Origin: Lachnospiraceae bacterium UBA3316
GTDB taxonomy: Bacteria; Bacillota; Clostridia; Lachnospirales; Lachnospiraceae
Assembly (NCBI GenBank): GCA_002361955.1
Contig: DESK01000031.1
Location: 1-6,138 of the forward strand
Length of the DNA: 6,138 nt
Direction of reading: 5' to 3'
The notes beneath the pieces are model-generated. The model was not told where the DNA came from. It ran no database searches and worked only from the letters and a program-made list of their open reading frames with translations. Position 1 is the first letter of the stretch, and each line of letters opens with the position of its first letter. Position numbers and translations under genes: made by a program. Shown piece after piece: positions 1-5,702 of this stretch.

Positions 1-25
1 CTGTTTTGTTTTTGACAGCTTCATA

Positions 26-54
26 AGTTTACCAGATCTTTCTGAGCTTGTCAA
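26..54 (-). promoter_or_regulatory. Strong sigma-A-type promoter P2, reading leftward off the window
   Basis: Read on the minus strand, a perfect -35 box TTGACA (49-54) is followed by a 17-bp spacer and the -10 box TAAACT (26-31). A TGG lies directly before the -10 box, giving an extended -10. The expected start of transcription is near position 19. The 40 bp upstream of the -35 are rich in A-tracts on the coding strand and resemble an UP element. No gene follows inside the window. The combination is typical of strong promoters for stable RNA or ribosomal-protein operons, but the target is not visible. Confidence 0.82.
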
Positions 55-108
55 GAACTTTTTTCATCTTTTTATTTCTTTTTCGCCCCTCATCGAAGCG
101 ACTCCCAT

Positions 109-137
109 ATATTAACACCTGTTCCGTTTGTTGTCAA
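109..137 (-). promoter_or_regulatory. Strong sigma-A-type promoter P1, upstream partner of P2
   Basis: On the minus strand a perfect TTGACA (132-137) is followed by a 17-bp spacer and TAATAT (109-114), preceded by TGT as an extended -10. Transcription should start near 102, about 83 bp upstream of the P2 start. The DNA just upstream (about 138-178) is A-rich on the coding strand and could act as an UP element. Both promoters point the same way with no coding sequence between them, so they probably serve one strongly expressed unit left of position 1. Confidence 0.78.
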
Positions 138-179
138 CCCATATTTTCAACTTTTTTATTTTTTCTTCAATTTTCTCAA

Positions 180-223
180 TTGCAGGATTAAGCTCTACCT
201 TTCTATGGAACTTAATCCTGCAA
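180..223 (-). repeat. 13-bp perfect inverted repeat downstream of sigH
   Basis: The arm TTGCAGGATTAAG (180-192) is exactly complementary to CTTAATCCTGCAA (211-223), with an 18-nt loop. It lies about 40 nt past the sigH stop codon. It is not a convincing intrinsic terminator: the sequence after the hairpin on the minus strand is A-rich rather than a U-run, and the plus-strand side has only a weak T-run. It may be a factor-binding dyad, an RNA-stabilising or processing stem, or a factor-assisted terminator. The right arm belongs to a directly repeated element described separately. Confidence 0.7.
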
Positions 224-256
224 ATTACTTTTCAAAGTGGAATTTAATCTTGCAAA
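206..256 (-). repeat. Two direct copies of a 19-bp element, 32 bp apart
   Basis: On the plus strand, TGGAACTTAATCCTGCAAA (206-224) and TGGAATTTAATCTTGCAAA (238-256) agree at 17 of 19 positions, with start points 32 bp apart, close to three helical turns. The first copy contains the right arm of the 180-223 inverted repeat, so three copies of the core lie within 77 bp. The outer copy starts 7 nt after the sigH stop. On the transcribed strand, the 180-192 segment could pair with either copy, perfectly with the nearer one and at 11 of 13 positions with the farther one. I do not recognise the element. Confidence 0.65.
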
Positions 257-263
257 GCAGACT

Positions 264-917
264 TTACTTTTTCAATTCACCTTTCTTTAAATTCCCGGCC
301 TGGGAGAACCCATGGGATGTCATCTTCCGGCGTATTCTCTGAAGCGCATTGTCAATAGATTTCGGCGTCTTCCCCAAAAGTCTGCCGATCTCCCTGCTGC
401 TCATTCCATTTAGGTAGGCTTCCAGCACCTGAATCTCATAACGGCTCAGATATTTTTTGATTTTTCCCGCCATCTGTTCCTGGGCTTCTCTGTGAAGCAC
501 CAAATCCTCCGGGTTTCCCTCTCTGGGGTCTGCCAACACTTCCCGCAGCGGCACCTTCCCTTCTTCCGCCGTTCCGGAATACAGAGAGACATAGGAGTTC
601 AAGGGAATATGCTTCTTTCGGCAGGAAGCCTCCACGGCTGTGTACATCTGCCGCAGAACGCATAAGGCAGCAAACCCAGAGAAGCTTCCCTCCCTCTCTG
701 GGTCGTAATCCCGCACCGCCTTAAAAAGGCCGATCATCCCCTCCTGGATCAGATCATCGCCGTCCCCACCCATGAGATAGAGAGTTCTCGCCTTTTTACG
801 CACAAGATTTTTGTATTTATCCATAAGATAGTCCATGACGCCGGATTCTCCCCGGCGCATCCTGGCTATCAGCTCTTCATCTGTATATCTTCCGTATTCC
901 TCTGCCTTTCCCCCCAT
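264..917 (-). CDS. sigH: RNA polymerase sigma factor SigH (Spo0H family)
   Basis: This 217-residue sigma-70 family protein matches the usual length of Bacillus SigH (about 218). SigH directs RNA polymerase to early sporulation, competence and transition-phase promoters. Residues 11-73 carry sigma region 2, including the core-binding stretch DLIQEGMIGLFKAV at 55-68 and the DYDP motif at 70-73. The region after it (79-112) fits the -10 recognition part and ends in the HIPLNSYVSL segment typical of SigH. Residues 156-199 form region 4, with a helix-turn-helix (GMSSREIGRLLGKTPKSIDN, 171-190) for the -35 box. The C-terminus is Lys-rich. The ATG at 917 was chosen because GGGGGA lies 5 nt upstream; an in-frame ATG at 998 would lie inside rlmB. 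The gene starts 19 nt after the rlmB stop and has no obvious promoter in that gap, so it is probably read from the cysS transcript, possibly also from a promoter inside rlmB that I could not identify. Confidence 0.95.
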   Translation of the reverse strand: MGGKAEEYGRYTDEELIARMRRGESGVMDYLMDKYKNLVRKKARTLYLMGGDGDDLIQEGMIGLFKAVRDYDPEREGSFSGFAALCVLRQMYTAVEASCRKKHIPLNSYVSLYSGTAEEGKVPLREVLADPREGNPEDLVLHREAQEQMAGKIKKYLSRYEIQVLEAYLNGMSSREIGRLLGKTPKSIDNALQRIRRKMTSHGFSQAGNLKKGELKK

Positions 918-922
918 TGATG

Positions 923-928
923 TCCCCC
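923..928 (-). promoter_or_regulatory. Ribosome binding site that fixes the sigH start
   Basis: GGGGGA on the minus strand is placed 5 nt before the ATG at 917, in the 19-nt gap after the rlmB stop codon. No comparable site precedes the in-frame ATG at 998, so the shorter 217-residue protein is the likely product. Confidence 0.75.
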
Positions 929-936
929 GTATGAAA

Positions 937-1680
937 TTAATAGCCTGATCTCTGGCGCAGGATCTCATAGGCCAGCACACCGGCCGCCACTGAAGCATTC
1001 AGGGAATCAATATCTCCCTTCATGGGAATCGACGCCGTAAAATCACACTTTTCTTTAACAAGACGGCTGACGCCTTCCCCTTCATTTCCGATCACCATGC
1101 CGATGGGGCCCTTTAAATCCAGGCGGTACATGGTCTCTCCGTCCATATCCGCGCACACGAACCACATTCCCTGCTTTTTCAGTTCTTCAATGGTCTGCCC
1201 CAGATTGGTTACCTTTGCTACCGGCGTATAATTCAGAGCGCCCGCCGAGGTCTTTGCCACCGTGGCTGTCAGCCCTGCCGCCCTTCTTTTGGGTATAATC
1301 ACCCCATGGGCCCCGGCCAGATTTGCCGTTCGGATGATGGCCCCCAAATTGTGGGGATCTTCAATATTGTCCAGCAGGAAAAGAAAGGGCGCCTCCCCCT
1401 TTTCCTTTGCCAAAGCCATCATATCTTCCACCTGGGCATACTCATAGGCTGCAGCAAAAGCAATCACACCCTGATGTTTTCCCATCTCCGAGAGCTGGTC
1501 TAAGCGCTCCTTCGCCACATAATTGATAATCGTGTCATGCTTTCTGGCCTCCCTGATAATGGAGCGCACCGGCCCATCCTGGCAGCCGTCCAGCACAAAC
1601 AGTTTGTCAATAGGTTTTCCCGACCGAAATGCCTCCATCACGGCATTTCTTCCCTCGATCGTCAGTTCTTCGTATCGCAT
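937..1680 (-). CDS. rlmB: 23S rRNA (guanosine-2'-O-)-methyltransferase RlmB, SpoU/TrmH family
   Basis: This 247-residue SPOUT-class enzyme uses S-adenosylmethionine to methylate a ribose 2'-OH of 23S rRNA (G2251 in E. coli numbering, in the peptidyl-transferase P loop). The N-terminal part (about 1-77) contains IEGRNAVMEAF, the signature of the L30e-like RNA-binding domain. After a linker, the knotted catalytic domain (about 98-245) has motif 1 at 108-119 with Asn111 and Arg117, motif 2 IGNEGEGVSR at 197-206, and motif 3 with SLNAS at 226-230. Length and motifs are normal and intact. The ATG at 1680 has a good ribosome binding site (GAGGAGGG) lying inside the end of mrnC. The two genes overlap by 19 nt, so translation is probably coupled. 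The specificity for G2251 is inferred from the family; some Gram-positive members annotated RlmB/YacO have not been tested. Confidence 0.93.
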   Translation of the reverse strand: MRYEELTIEGRNAVMEAFRSGKPIDKLFVLDGCQDGPVRSIIREARKHDTIINYVAKERLDQLSEMGKHQGVIAFAAAYEYAQVEDMMALAKEKGEAPFLFLLDNIEDPHNLGAIIRTANLAGAHGVIIPKRRAAGLTATVAKTSAGALNYTPVAKVTNLGQTIEELKKQGMWFVCADMDGETMYRLDLKGPIGMVIGNEGEGVSRLVKEKCDFTASIPMKGDIDSLNASVAAGVLAYEILRQRSGY

Positions 1681-2117
1681 ATCTGCCCTCCTCTGTCCAA
1701 TCCCAGCCTGATCAGCTCGATCATACGCCCCAGATCCTCTTTTAAATAGAGATAGCCCATCAGCGCCTCAAATCCCGTAGCCTTCCGGTAGTCTGACATC
1801 GTAGCGTTTTTGGCCATCGTGTAGGATTTGGCGTTTCTCCCCCGCCGGTAAACAGCCTCCTCTTCCTCCGTGAGGACCGGAAGCAGTTTCTCTATCATCT
1901 CCGCCTGGGCGGAGGCTTTCACAAGAGAGCTGGCTTTCTTATGGAGCCAGTTGGTTTGGGCATTTCCATGCTTTACCAGCAGGGTACGGATCACCAGTTC
2001 ATAGACGGCATCGCCGATATAAGCCAACGTCAGGGGGGAATATGTCCTCAGGTCCGCGTCCTGGAAACCGAAGCTTTCCCGCAAGGCCTCCATCATAAAT
2101 ATTACGCCCTCTGCCAT
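1662..2117 (-). CDS. mrnC: Mini-ribonuclease 3 (MrnC)
   Basis: This 151-residue protein is a stand-alone RNase III catalytic domain without the double-stranded-RNA-binding domain. In Bacillus the enzyme matures the ends of 23S rRNA as a dimer. Visible family motifs are TLAYIGDAVYE (30-40) with the catalytic Asp36, LHKKAS (58-63), RRGRNAK (91-97) and GFEALMGYLYL (115-125) with the second acidic metal ligand Glu117. The chosen ATG at 2117 has GGAAGG 6 nt upstream, inside the 3' end of cysS, giving a 16-nt overlap. A start at 2096 or 2093 (MMEALRESF or MEALRESF) is also possible: GAGGG lies 10 or 13 nt upstream, and homologs often begin close to that point. The 3' end overlaps rlmB by 19 nt and carries its ribosome binding site. 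Placement among translation genes agrees with a role in rRNA processing. Confidence 0.93.
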   Translation of the reverse strand: MAEGVIFMMEALRESFGFQDADLRTYSPLTLAYIGDAVYELVIRTLLVKHGNAQTNWLHKKASSLVKASAQAEMIEKLLPVLTEEEEAVYRRGRNAKSYTMAKNATMSDYRKATGFEALMGYLYLKEDLGRMIELIRLGLDRGGQICDTKN

Positions 2118-3508
2118 TTTACACCTTCCCTGGTATCTTTCAAAATAATCCCCCGGGCCAGAAGCTCATCCCGGATCTCATCGGCCCTGGCAAAATTTTT
2201 CGCCTTTCTGGCCGCCTGACGTTCCTCGATCAGCCGTTCAATGTCTCCGTCCAGGATTTCTTCCTCTCTCTCTACGGTCAGGCCCAGAATATCAGAAAGC
2301 TGTACCATTTCCTCATAGACAGCCTTTGCATACTGCCTGGAACTGTCCGTGTTTACATTCGCGTTTGCGAACCGCACCAGCTCAAAAATAGCCGCAATCG
2401 CGTCTGCCGTATTGAAATCATCATCCATGGCCTCGTCAAACTTCGCCGCAAAGCCTCTGGCCTCCTCCAAAAGGGCCTGTTCCGCGCCTGATACCTCTCT
2501 GTCAGCCCCTTCCTTCATGATATCCTTCAACCTGCCGACTGCTGTAACGATACGCTCCAGCCCGTTTTTGGAGGATTCCATCAGCTCTCTGCTGAAATTC
2601 AGGGGGCTTCTGTAATGGGCGTTCAGCATAAAGAAACGCAGTACCTGTAGGTCATACTGCTTGCTGATATCACGGACAGTAAAAAAATTCCCCAGGGATT
2701 TGGACATTTTTTTGTTGTCAATATTTAAAAACGCATTGTGAAGCCAATATTTGGCGAAGGGAACCCCGTTGCAGCACTCACTCTGGGCGATCTCATTTTC
2801 ATGATGGGGGAAGATCAGATCCTCTCCTCCCGCGTGAATATCAATCTCTGCTCCCAGATATTTTTTCGCCATCACGGAACACTCAATATGCCAGCCCGGC
2901 CTTCCGTCGCTCCACGGAGATTTCCAGAAGGGCTCTCCCTCCTTTTTGGGCTTCCAGAGCACAAAATCCAGGGGATCCTCCTTCTGATCCTCACCGGACA
3001 CAAGGAGGGTTCTGTTTCCGGAGCGCAGGTCATCCAGATTTTTATGAGACAGCTTTCCATATTCTTCGAATTTCCTGGTGCGGAAATACACCGTTCCGTT
3101 CACATTGTACGCATAGCCTCTTTCAATCAGCACGGAAATCATTTCAATCATCCCACTGATCTCCTGGGTGGCCAGGGGATGGGTAGTGGCAGGCTTTACG
3201 TTCATAGCCTCCATATCCTTTTTGCACTCTGCAATATACCGGGTGGAGATCTCCTCCGCAGGCACTCCCTCCTCGATGGCTTTGGCAATGATCTTGTCAT
3301 CCACATCCGTGAAATTCGATACGTAATTCACCTCATAGCCCTTGTGCTCCATATAGCGGCGCACCGTGTCAAAAACAATCATAGGACGGGCGTTGCCTAT
3401 GTGGATCAGATTGTAAACCGTAGGTCCGCACACATAAATGCTCACTTCCCCCGGCGTGAGGGGCACAAACTCCTCCTTCTGCTTTGTCAATGTATTATAT
3501 ACCTTCAT
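2102..3508 (-). CDS. cysS: Cysteinyl-tRNA synthetase
   Basis: This cytoplasmic class I aminoacyl-tRNA synthetase charges tRNA-Cys with cysteine using ATP. The protein has 468 residues, the normal length. The HIGH-type signature is HIGN at 36-39 and KMSKS is at 267-271. The four ligands of the active-site zinc that selects cysteine are in place by motif: Cys27 (VCGPTVYN), Cys210 (WHIECS), His235 and Glu239 (FPHHENEIAQSE). The C-terminal region (about 330-468) is helical and charged, as in the DALR/anticodon-binding part of the family. The ATG at 3508 begins the conserved MKVYNTLT and has AAAGGG 8 nt upstream; an in-frame ATG at 3565 would add 19 unrelated residues read from the leader. The gene has its own promoter (3581-3609) and is the first of the cysS-mrnC-rlmB-sigH unit. 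I see no T-box in the 66-nt leader. Confidence 0.97.
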   Translation of the reverse strand: MKVYNTLTKQKEEFVPLTPGEVSIYVCGPTVYNLIHIGNARPMIVFDTVRRYMEHKGYEVNYVSNFTDVDDKIIAKAIEEGVPAEEISTRYIAECKKDMEAMNVKPATTHPLATQEISGMIEMISVLIERGYAYNVNGTVYFRTRKFEEYGKLSHKNLDDLRSGNRTLLVSGEDQKEDPLDFVLWKPKKEGEPFWKSPWSDGRPGWHIECSVMAKKYLGAEIDIHAGGEDLIFPHHENEIAQSECCNGVPFAKYWLHNAFLNIDNKKMSKSLGNFFTVRDISKQYDLQVLRFFMLNAHYRSPLNFSRELMESSKNGLERIVTAVGRLKDIMKEGADREVSGAEQALLEEARGFAAKFDEAMDDDFNTADAIAAIFELVRFANANVNTDSSRQYAKAVYEEMVQLSDILGLTVEREEEILDGDIERLIEERQAARKAKNFARADEIRDELLARGIILKDTREGVKWQRA

Positions 3509-3526
3509 AATATTTACCCTTTCTGC

Positions 3527-3546
3527 CCTCTTCCCTACGGAAGAGG
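3527..3546 (-). promoter_or_regulatory. 8-bp hairpin in the cysS leader, next to the ribosome binding site
   Basis: On the minus strand CCTCTTCC pairs perfectly with GGAAGAGG around a GTAG loop. The stem ends 3 nt before the GAAAGGG ribosome binding site of cysS and does not cover it. No U-run follows, so it is not a terminator. It may stabilise the 5' end of the mRNA or tune ribosome access. Confidence 0.55.
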
Positions 3547-3580
3547 AAATTCTATTTTCATGCAATAGATTGCCTTTTTC

Positions 3581-3609
3581 AGTCTATGCATTTTGGCTGT
3601 TTTTGTCAA
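3581..3609 (-). promoter_or_regulatory. Sigma-A-type promoter of cysS-mrnC-rlmB-sigH
   Basis: On the minus strand a perfect TTGACA (3604-3609) is separated by exactly 17 bp from TAGACT (3581-3586), which matches the -10 consensus at 4 of 6 positions. The -35 box begins 8 nt after the stop codon of the upstream acetyltransferase gene. Transcription should start near 3574, giving a leader of about 66 nt. No terminator separates it from the upstream gene, so some read-through from the ispF unit is possible. Confidence 0.78.
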
Positions 3610-3617
3610 CTGCCACG

Positions 3618-4742
3618 CTACACCACTTCATTCAAAAACACCGGAGCGCAGGTCCGCACCTTCGCCCAGGCGTCGGCCGCGGCCGCCGGCAGGCCTGCCT
3701 CTGCGGAAGACAGGCTTCCAAATGCCAAAGCCGTCAGCTCTCCGGCAGAAACAGAGAACAAAACCTCCGCCCCCTCCTGCTTCCTCATGCTGCCGCCCCT
3801 GCTGTCCGCGCAAAAGCGGTAAACCCCGGAATTCTCCGGCAAAAGCTCATCGACCAGACGGAAACACAGCTCCACCGGCTCATCTGCGGTAAGGCCCGCC
3901 GCAAACCACTCCGGATTTGTAATTCGGGCCATGATCAGGGGCGTTTCCTTCTGCAGAACCGGCAGATGCTTATCTGCGCCGAGCAGACGGGCTTTCCCAT
4001 GGCCGCCAAGATATGCCGCCGCGGAGGAGAGCAGGAGCTCCTCATATCCTTCCTCCGCCACAGGCTCCCTGATCTCAGCGCCTCCCTCAAAGGCCGTGAA
4101 GAAATATCCCCTGATTTCGCCCCGCTCCAGCATCAGGACGATCTCTCCCTTCTGGCAGCGCTGTTCCTCCAGCAGCGATTCGAAATACTCCGGAGTATGG
4201 ATGGCATACGTCCGATAATGTCTCTGAAAGTACACCTCGGCGAACTCCGACAGAGCGTCCAGATCCCTCTTTTCAGCTCTCCGGCAGTCCAGGCAGGGTC
4301 TCCCGCCATACTCCTCCAGGATCAGGTCTGCCCTTCTCTGGTTATAGACAAACCGGAAGCCAAAGGGCCGGTAGATCGCCTCCGACGCGGGCATCAAAAA
4401 CGCGAACGGCTCTCCCGCCCGGCGCATATCCTCCAGCGAGAGCTTCAGAAGGCTCCTCATCAGCCCCTGGCGGCGGCAGCTCTCCCGGGTGGCCACAGCC
4501 ACCACATACTGCCCAAATGCCTCCCGTGCTCCCTGCCGCATCAGGTAAGGGTTCAGGTGGAGCATCGAAACGATCTCTCCGTTTCCATCCTCCGCCGCGT
4601 AGATCCTGTTCTCCCTCGTCTTATAGCGATAATAATACTCTACGAATTCCCGGCTGTCCTCCGAAAAGACACTCCGGTACAGCTCCCTCGTCCTCTCATT
4701 TTCTGCAGGCGCAAGCAGATGGATCCGAAATTTTTCAGACAT
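3618..4742 (-). CDS. Eis-like GNAT N-acetyltransferase
   Basis: This is a 374-residue protein of the Eis-like architecture: an N-terminal GNAT domain, a second GNAT-like region and a C-terminal SCP2-like part. Residues 78-99 form the acetyl-CoA site, with the core RRQGLM at 90-95 matching the Q/RxxGxG/A pattern. ASEAIYRPFGF (119-129) aligns by eye with the Eis segment that carries the catalytic Tyr, which makes Tyr124 the likely general acid. The protein ends in FLNEVV, as expected where the terminal carboxylate acts as base. Known relatives acetylate amines such as aminoglycosides, but the substrate here cannot be read from the sequence. The ATG at 4742 shares one base with the ispF stop (TGATG) and has GGAGG 8 nt upstream; a GTG one codon earlier is less likely. 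No signal peptide or membrane segment is visible, so it is probably cytosolic. Confidence 0.85.
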   Translation of the reverse strand: MSEKFRIHLLAPAENERTRELYRSVFSEDSREFVEYYYRYKTRENRIYAAEDGNGEIVSMLHLNPYLMRQGAREAFGQYVVAVATRESCRRQGLMRSLLKLSLEDMRRAGEPFAFLMPASEAIYRPFGFRFVYNQRRADLILEEYGGRPCLDCRRAEKRDLDALSEFAEVYFQRHYRTYAIHTPEYFESLLEEQRCQKGEIVLMLERGEIRGYFFTAFEGGAEIREPVAEEGYEELLLSSAAAYLGGHGKARLLGADKHLPVLQKETPLIMARITNPEWFAAGLTADEPVELCFRLVDELLPENSGVYRFCADSRGGSMRKQEGAEVLFSVSAGELTALAFGSLSSAEAGLPAAAADAWAKVRTCAPVFLNEVV

Positions 4743-5278
4743 CACAGGCTCCTCCCGCCGCAGCCGCAGCCGCAGCAGCCGGAAATGCCTCCGTCCGCCT
4801 GCTCTAAAAGCGGCAGCAGGGCACAGATGGCCTGGGCGGAAATCCCCTCTCCCAGTCCTGTAAATCCCAGCCCCTCCTCCGTGGTGGCCTTGATATTGAC
4901 CCGATCCTCGTCGATTTTTAAAGCCCCCGCCACGTTCCTCTCCATCTCTTCAATGTAAGGACGGAGCTTGGGCCTTTGGGCAATGATCGTAGCATCAATA
5001 TTTTCAATCACATAGTTCTTCTCCTCCAGAAGATCTCCCACACGCCGCAAAAGCTCTATGCTGGAAATCCCCTTGTAGGCCGGGTCAGTATCCGGAAAAT
5101 GCTTTCCGATATCTCCAAGAGCCGCAGCTCCCAGCAGCGCATCCATGATCACATGAACAATCACATCCGCGTCTGAATGGCCCAGAAGTCCCTTTTCATA
5201 AGGAATCTCTACGCCGCCTAAAATCAGTTTTCTGTCTGTCACCAGCCTGTGAACATCATATCCCATTCCTACACGCAT
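4742..5278 (-). CDS. ispF: 2-C-methyl-D-erythritol 2,4-cyclodiphosphate synthase
   Basis: IspF converts CDP-methylerythritol 2-phosphate to methylerythritol cyclodiphosphate, releasing CMP, in the MEP route to isoprenoids. It acts as a cytosolic trimer. The metal ligands Asp8 and His10 (GYDVHR) and His42 are in place, as are GHSDADV (33-39), the flexible FPDTDP loop (61-66) and the TTEE-LGFTG segment (132-141). The conserved fold ends near residue 155, as expected for a family of about 157-160. This protein runs to 178 residues and ends in an unusual Cys/Gly-rich tail (GCCGCGCGGRSL, 167-178) encoded by GGCTGC repeats. The tail DNA also holds the ribosome binding site of the next gene. The ATG at 5278 has AGGAG 7 nt upstream. 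It is the first gene of a two-gene unit with the GNAT gene, behind its own promoter. IspD is not adjacent in the window. Confidence 0.96.
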   Translation of the reverse strand: MRVGMGYDVHRLVTDRKLILGGVEIPYEKGLLGHSDADVIVHVIMDALLGAAALGDIGKHFPDTDPAYKGISSIELLRRVGDLLEEKNYVIENIDATIIAQRPKLRPYIEEMERNVAGALKIDEDRVNIKATTEEGLGFTGLGEGISAQAICALLPLLEQADGGISGCCGCGCGGRSL

Positions 5279-5316
5279 AATCCCACTCCTGTTCTGCTTC
5301 TTTTCACTTTCCGTTT

Positions 5317-5345
5317 ACTATATCACAGTTTTATTCGTTCGCAAA
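5317..5345 (-). promoter_or_regulatory. Extended -10 promoter of ispF
   Basis: On the minus strand TATAGT (5317-5322) is preceded directly by TGA, an extended -10. A weak -35 TTTGCG (5340-5345) lies at 17-bp spacing. The predicted start near 5310 gives a leader of about 32 nt. It sits between the terminator of the upstream lipoprotein gene and ispF, where a promoter is needed. Confidence 0.65.
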
Positions 5346-5375
5346 GAGGGCATCACAAGTCTTTAAAATGAACCC

Positions 5376-5415
5376 AAAAAAACCGCCCTGGAACGGTCAC
5401 GTTCCCGGACGGTTT
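5376..5415 (-). terminator. Intrinsic terminator of the lipoprotein gene
   Basis: On the minus strand a 16-position stem closes a TGAC loop. It begins AAACCG and ends CGGTTT, with one T-G wobble and one G-A mismatch inside, and it runs straight into seven Ts. The hairpin starts 18 nt after the TAA of the lipoprotein gene. It is a strong rho-independent terminator and separates that gene from ispF. In the other direction there is only a short T-run, so it is mainly one-way. Confidence 0.93.
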
Positions 5416-5433
5416 GCATGTAAATGTATCTGA

Positions 5434-5694
5434 TTACTCAGCTACAGACTCTGTCTCAACTGCCTCTGTGTCAACAGCTTCTGTGTCAACGGCCTCTGTG
5501 TCAACGGCCTCTGTGTCAACAGCCTCTGTGTCAACAGCCTCTGTATCTGCTGCCGGAGCCTCTGTCACTGCGCTTGTCATAGCCTCTGTAGTAGCTGTTG
5601 TATCAGTTGTTGCTGCTTCCTTATTTCCGCATCCTGTTACCAGTGCGCCTGCTAATACTGCCATTGCGGCAAATCCTAAAACTTTTTTCATCAT
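5434..5694 (-). CDS. Small lipoprotein with an acidic DTEAV repeat
   Basis: This 86-residue predicted lipoprotein is of unknown function. Residues 1-21 form a lipoprotein signal peptide (MMKK, then a hydrophobic stretch, then VTG) and Cys22 is the lipidation site, so the product should be anchored on the outer face of the membrane. The 65-residue mature part has no recognisable domain. A Thr/Ala/Glu-rich segment (27-49) is followed by six exact DTEAV units (50-79) and a degenerate ETESV (80-84). It contains one Lys, no Arg and no aromatic residue, so it should be strongly acidic and disordered. The start at 5694 is set by AGGAGG 8 nt upstream; a TTG start at 5718 would place that site inside the gene. 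The gene is monocistronic, with a promoter (5759-5786) and a terminator (5376-5415). Low complexity means relatives will be hard to recognise by similarity. Confidence 0.85.
   Translation of the reverse strand: MMKKVLGFAAMAVLAGALVTGCGNKEAATTDTTATTEAMTSAVTEAPAADTEAVDTEAVDTEAVDTEAVDTEAVDTEAVETESVAE
5443..5547 (-). repeat. 15-bp in-frame tandem repeat (six DTEAV units plus one diverged unit)
   Basis: Six 15-bp units (5458-5547) encode DTEAV, and a seventh, diverged unit (5443-5457) encodes ETESV. The units differ only at synonymous third positions: the Ala codon is GCT, GCC or GCA, one Glu codon is GAA, and one Asp codon is GAT. The two central units (5488-5517) are identical, and the two N-terminal units differ at one base. 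The period is a multiple of three, so copy-number change would alter protein length without a frameshift. Confidence 0.95.
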
Positions 5695-5702
5695 AATTAT
5701 AT

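Noticed and set aside
1205..1232. Plus-strand TTGGTT-16-TATAAT inside rlmB as an antisense promoter
   Set aside because: The -35 match is weak, the bases are constrained by the RlmB protein, and no plus-strand gene follows. Only transcript mapping could revive it.
2738..3568. A 276-codon open frame on the plus strand
   Set aside because: It is antisense to the conserved core of cysS, with no recognisable domain or good ribosome binding site.
3438..4958. A 506-codon open frame on the plus strand
   Set aside because: It runs antisense across the cysS start, its promoter, the whole GNAT gene and the end of ispF, all of which have clear motifs. It has no family signature and its composition is that of a reverse-strand shadow.
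5376..5415. CRISPR, insertion sequence or phage remnants across the window
   Set aside because: No spaced repeats, transposase motifs, target duplications or phage genes were seen. The repeats present are the protein-coding DTEAV array, local dyads and terminator stems such as this one.
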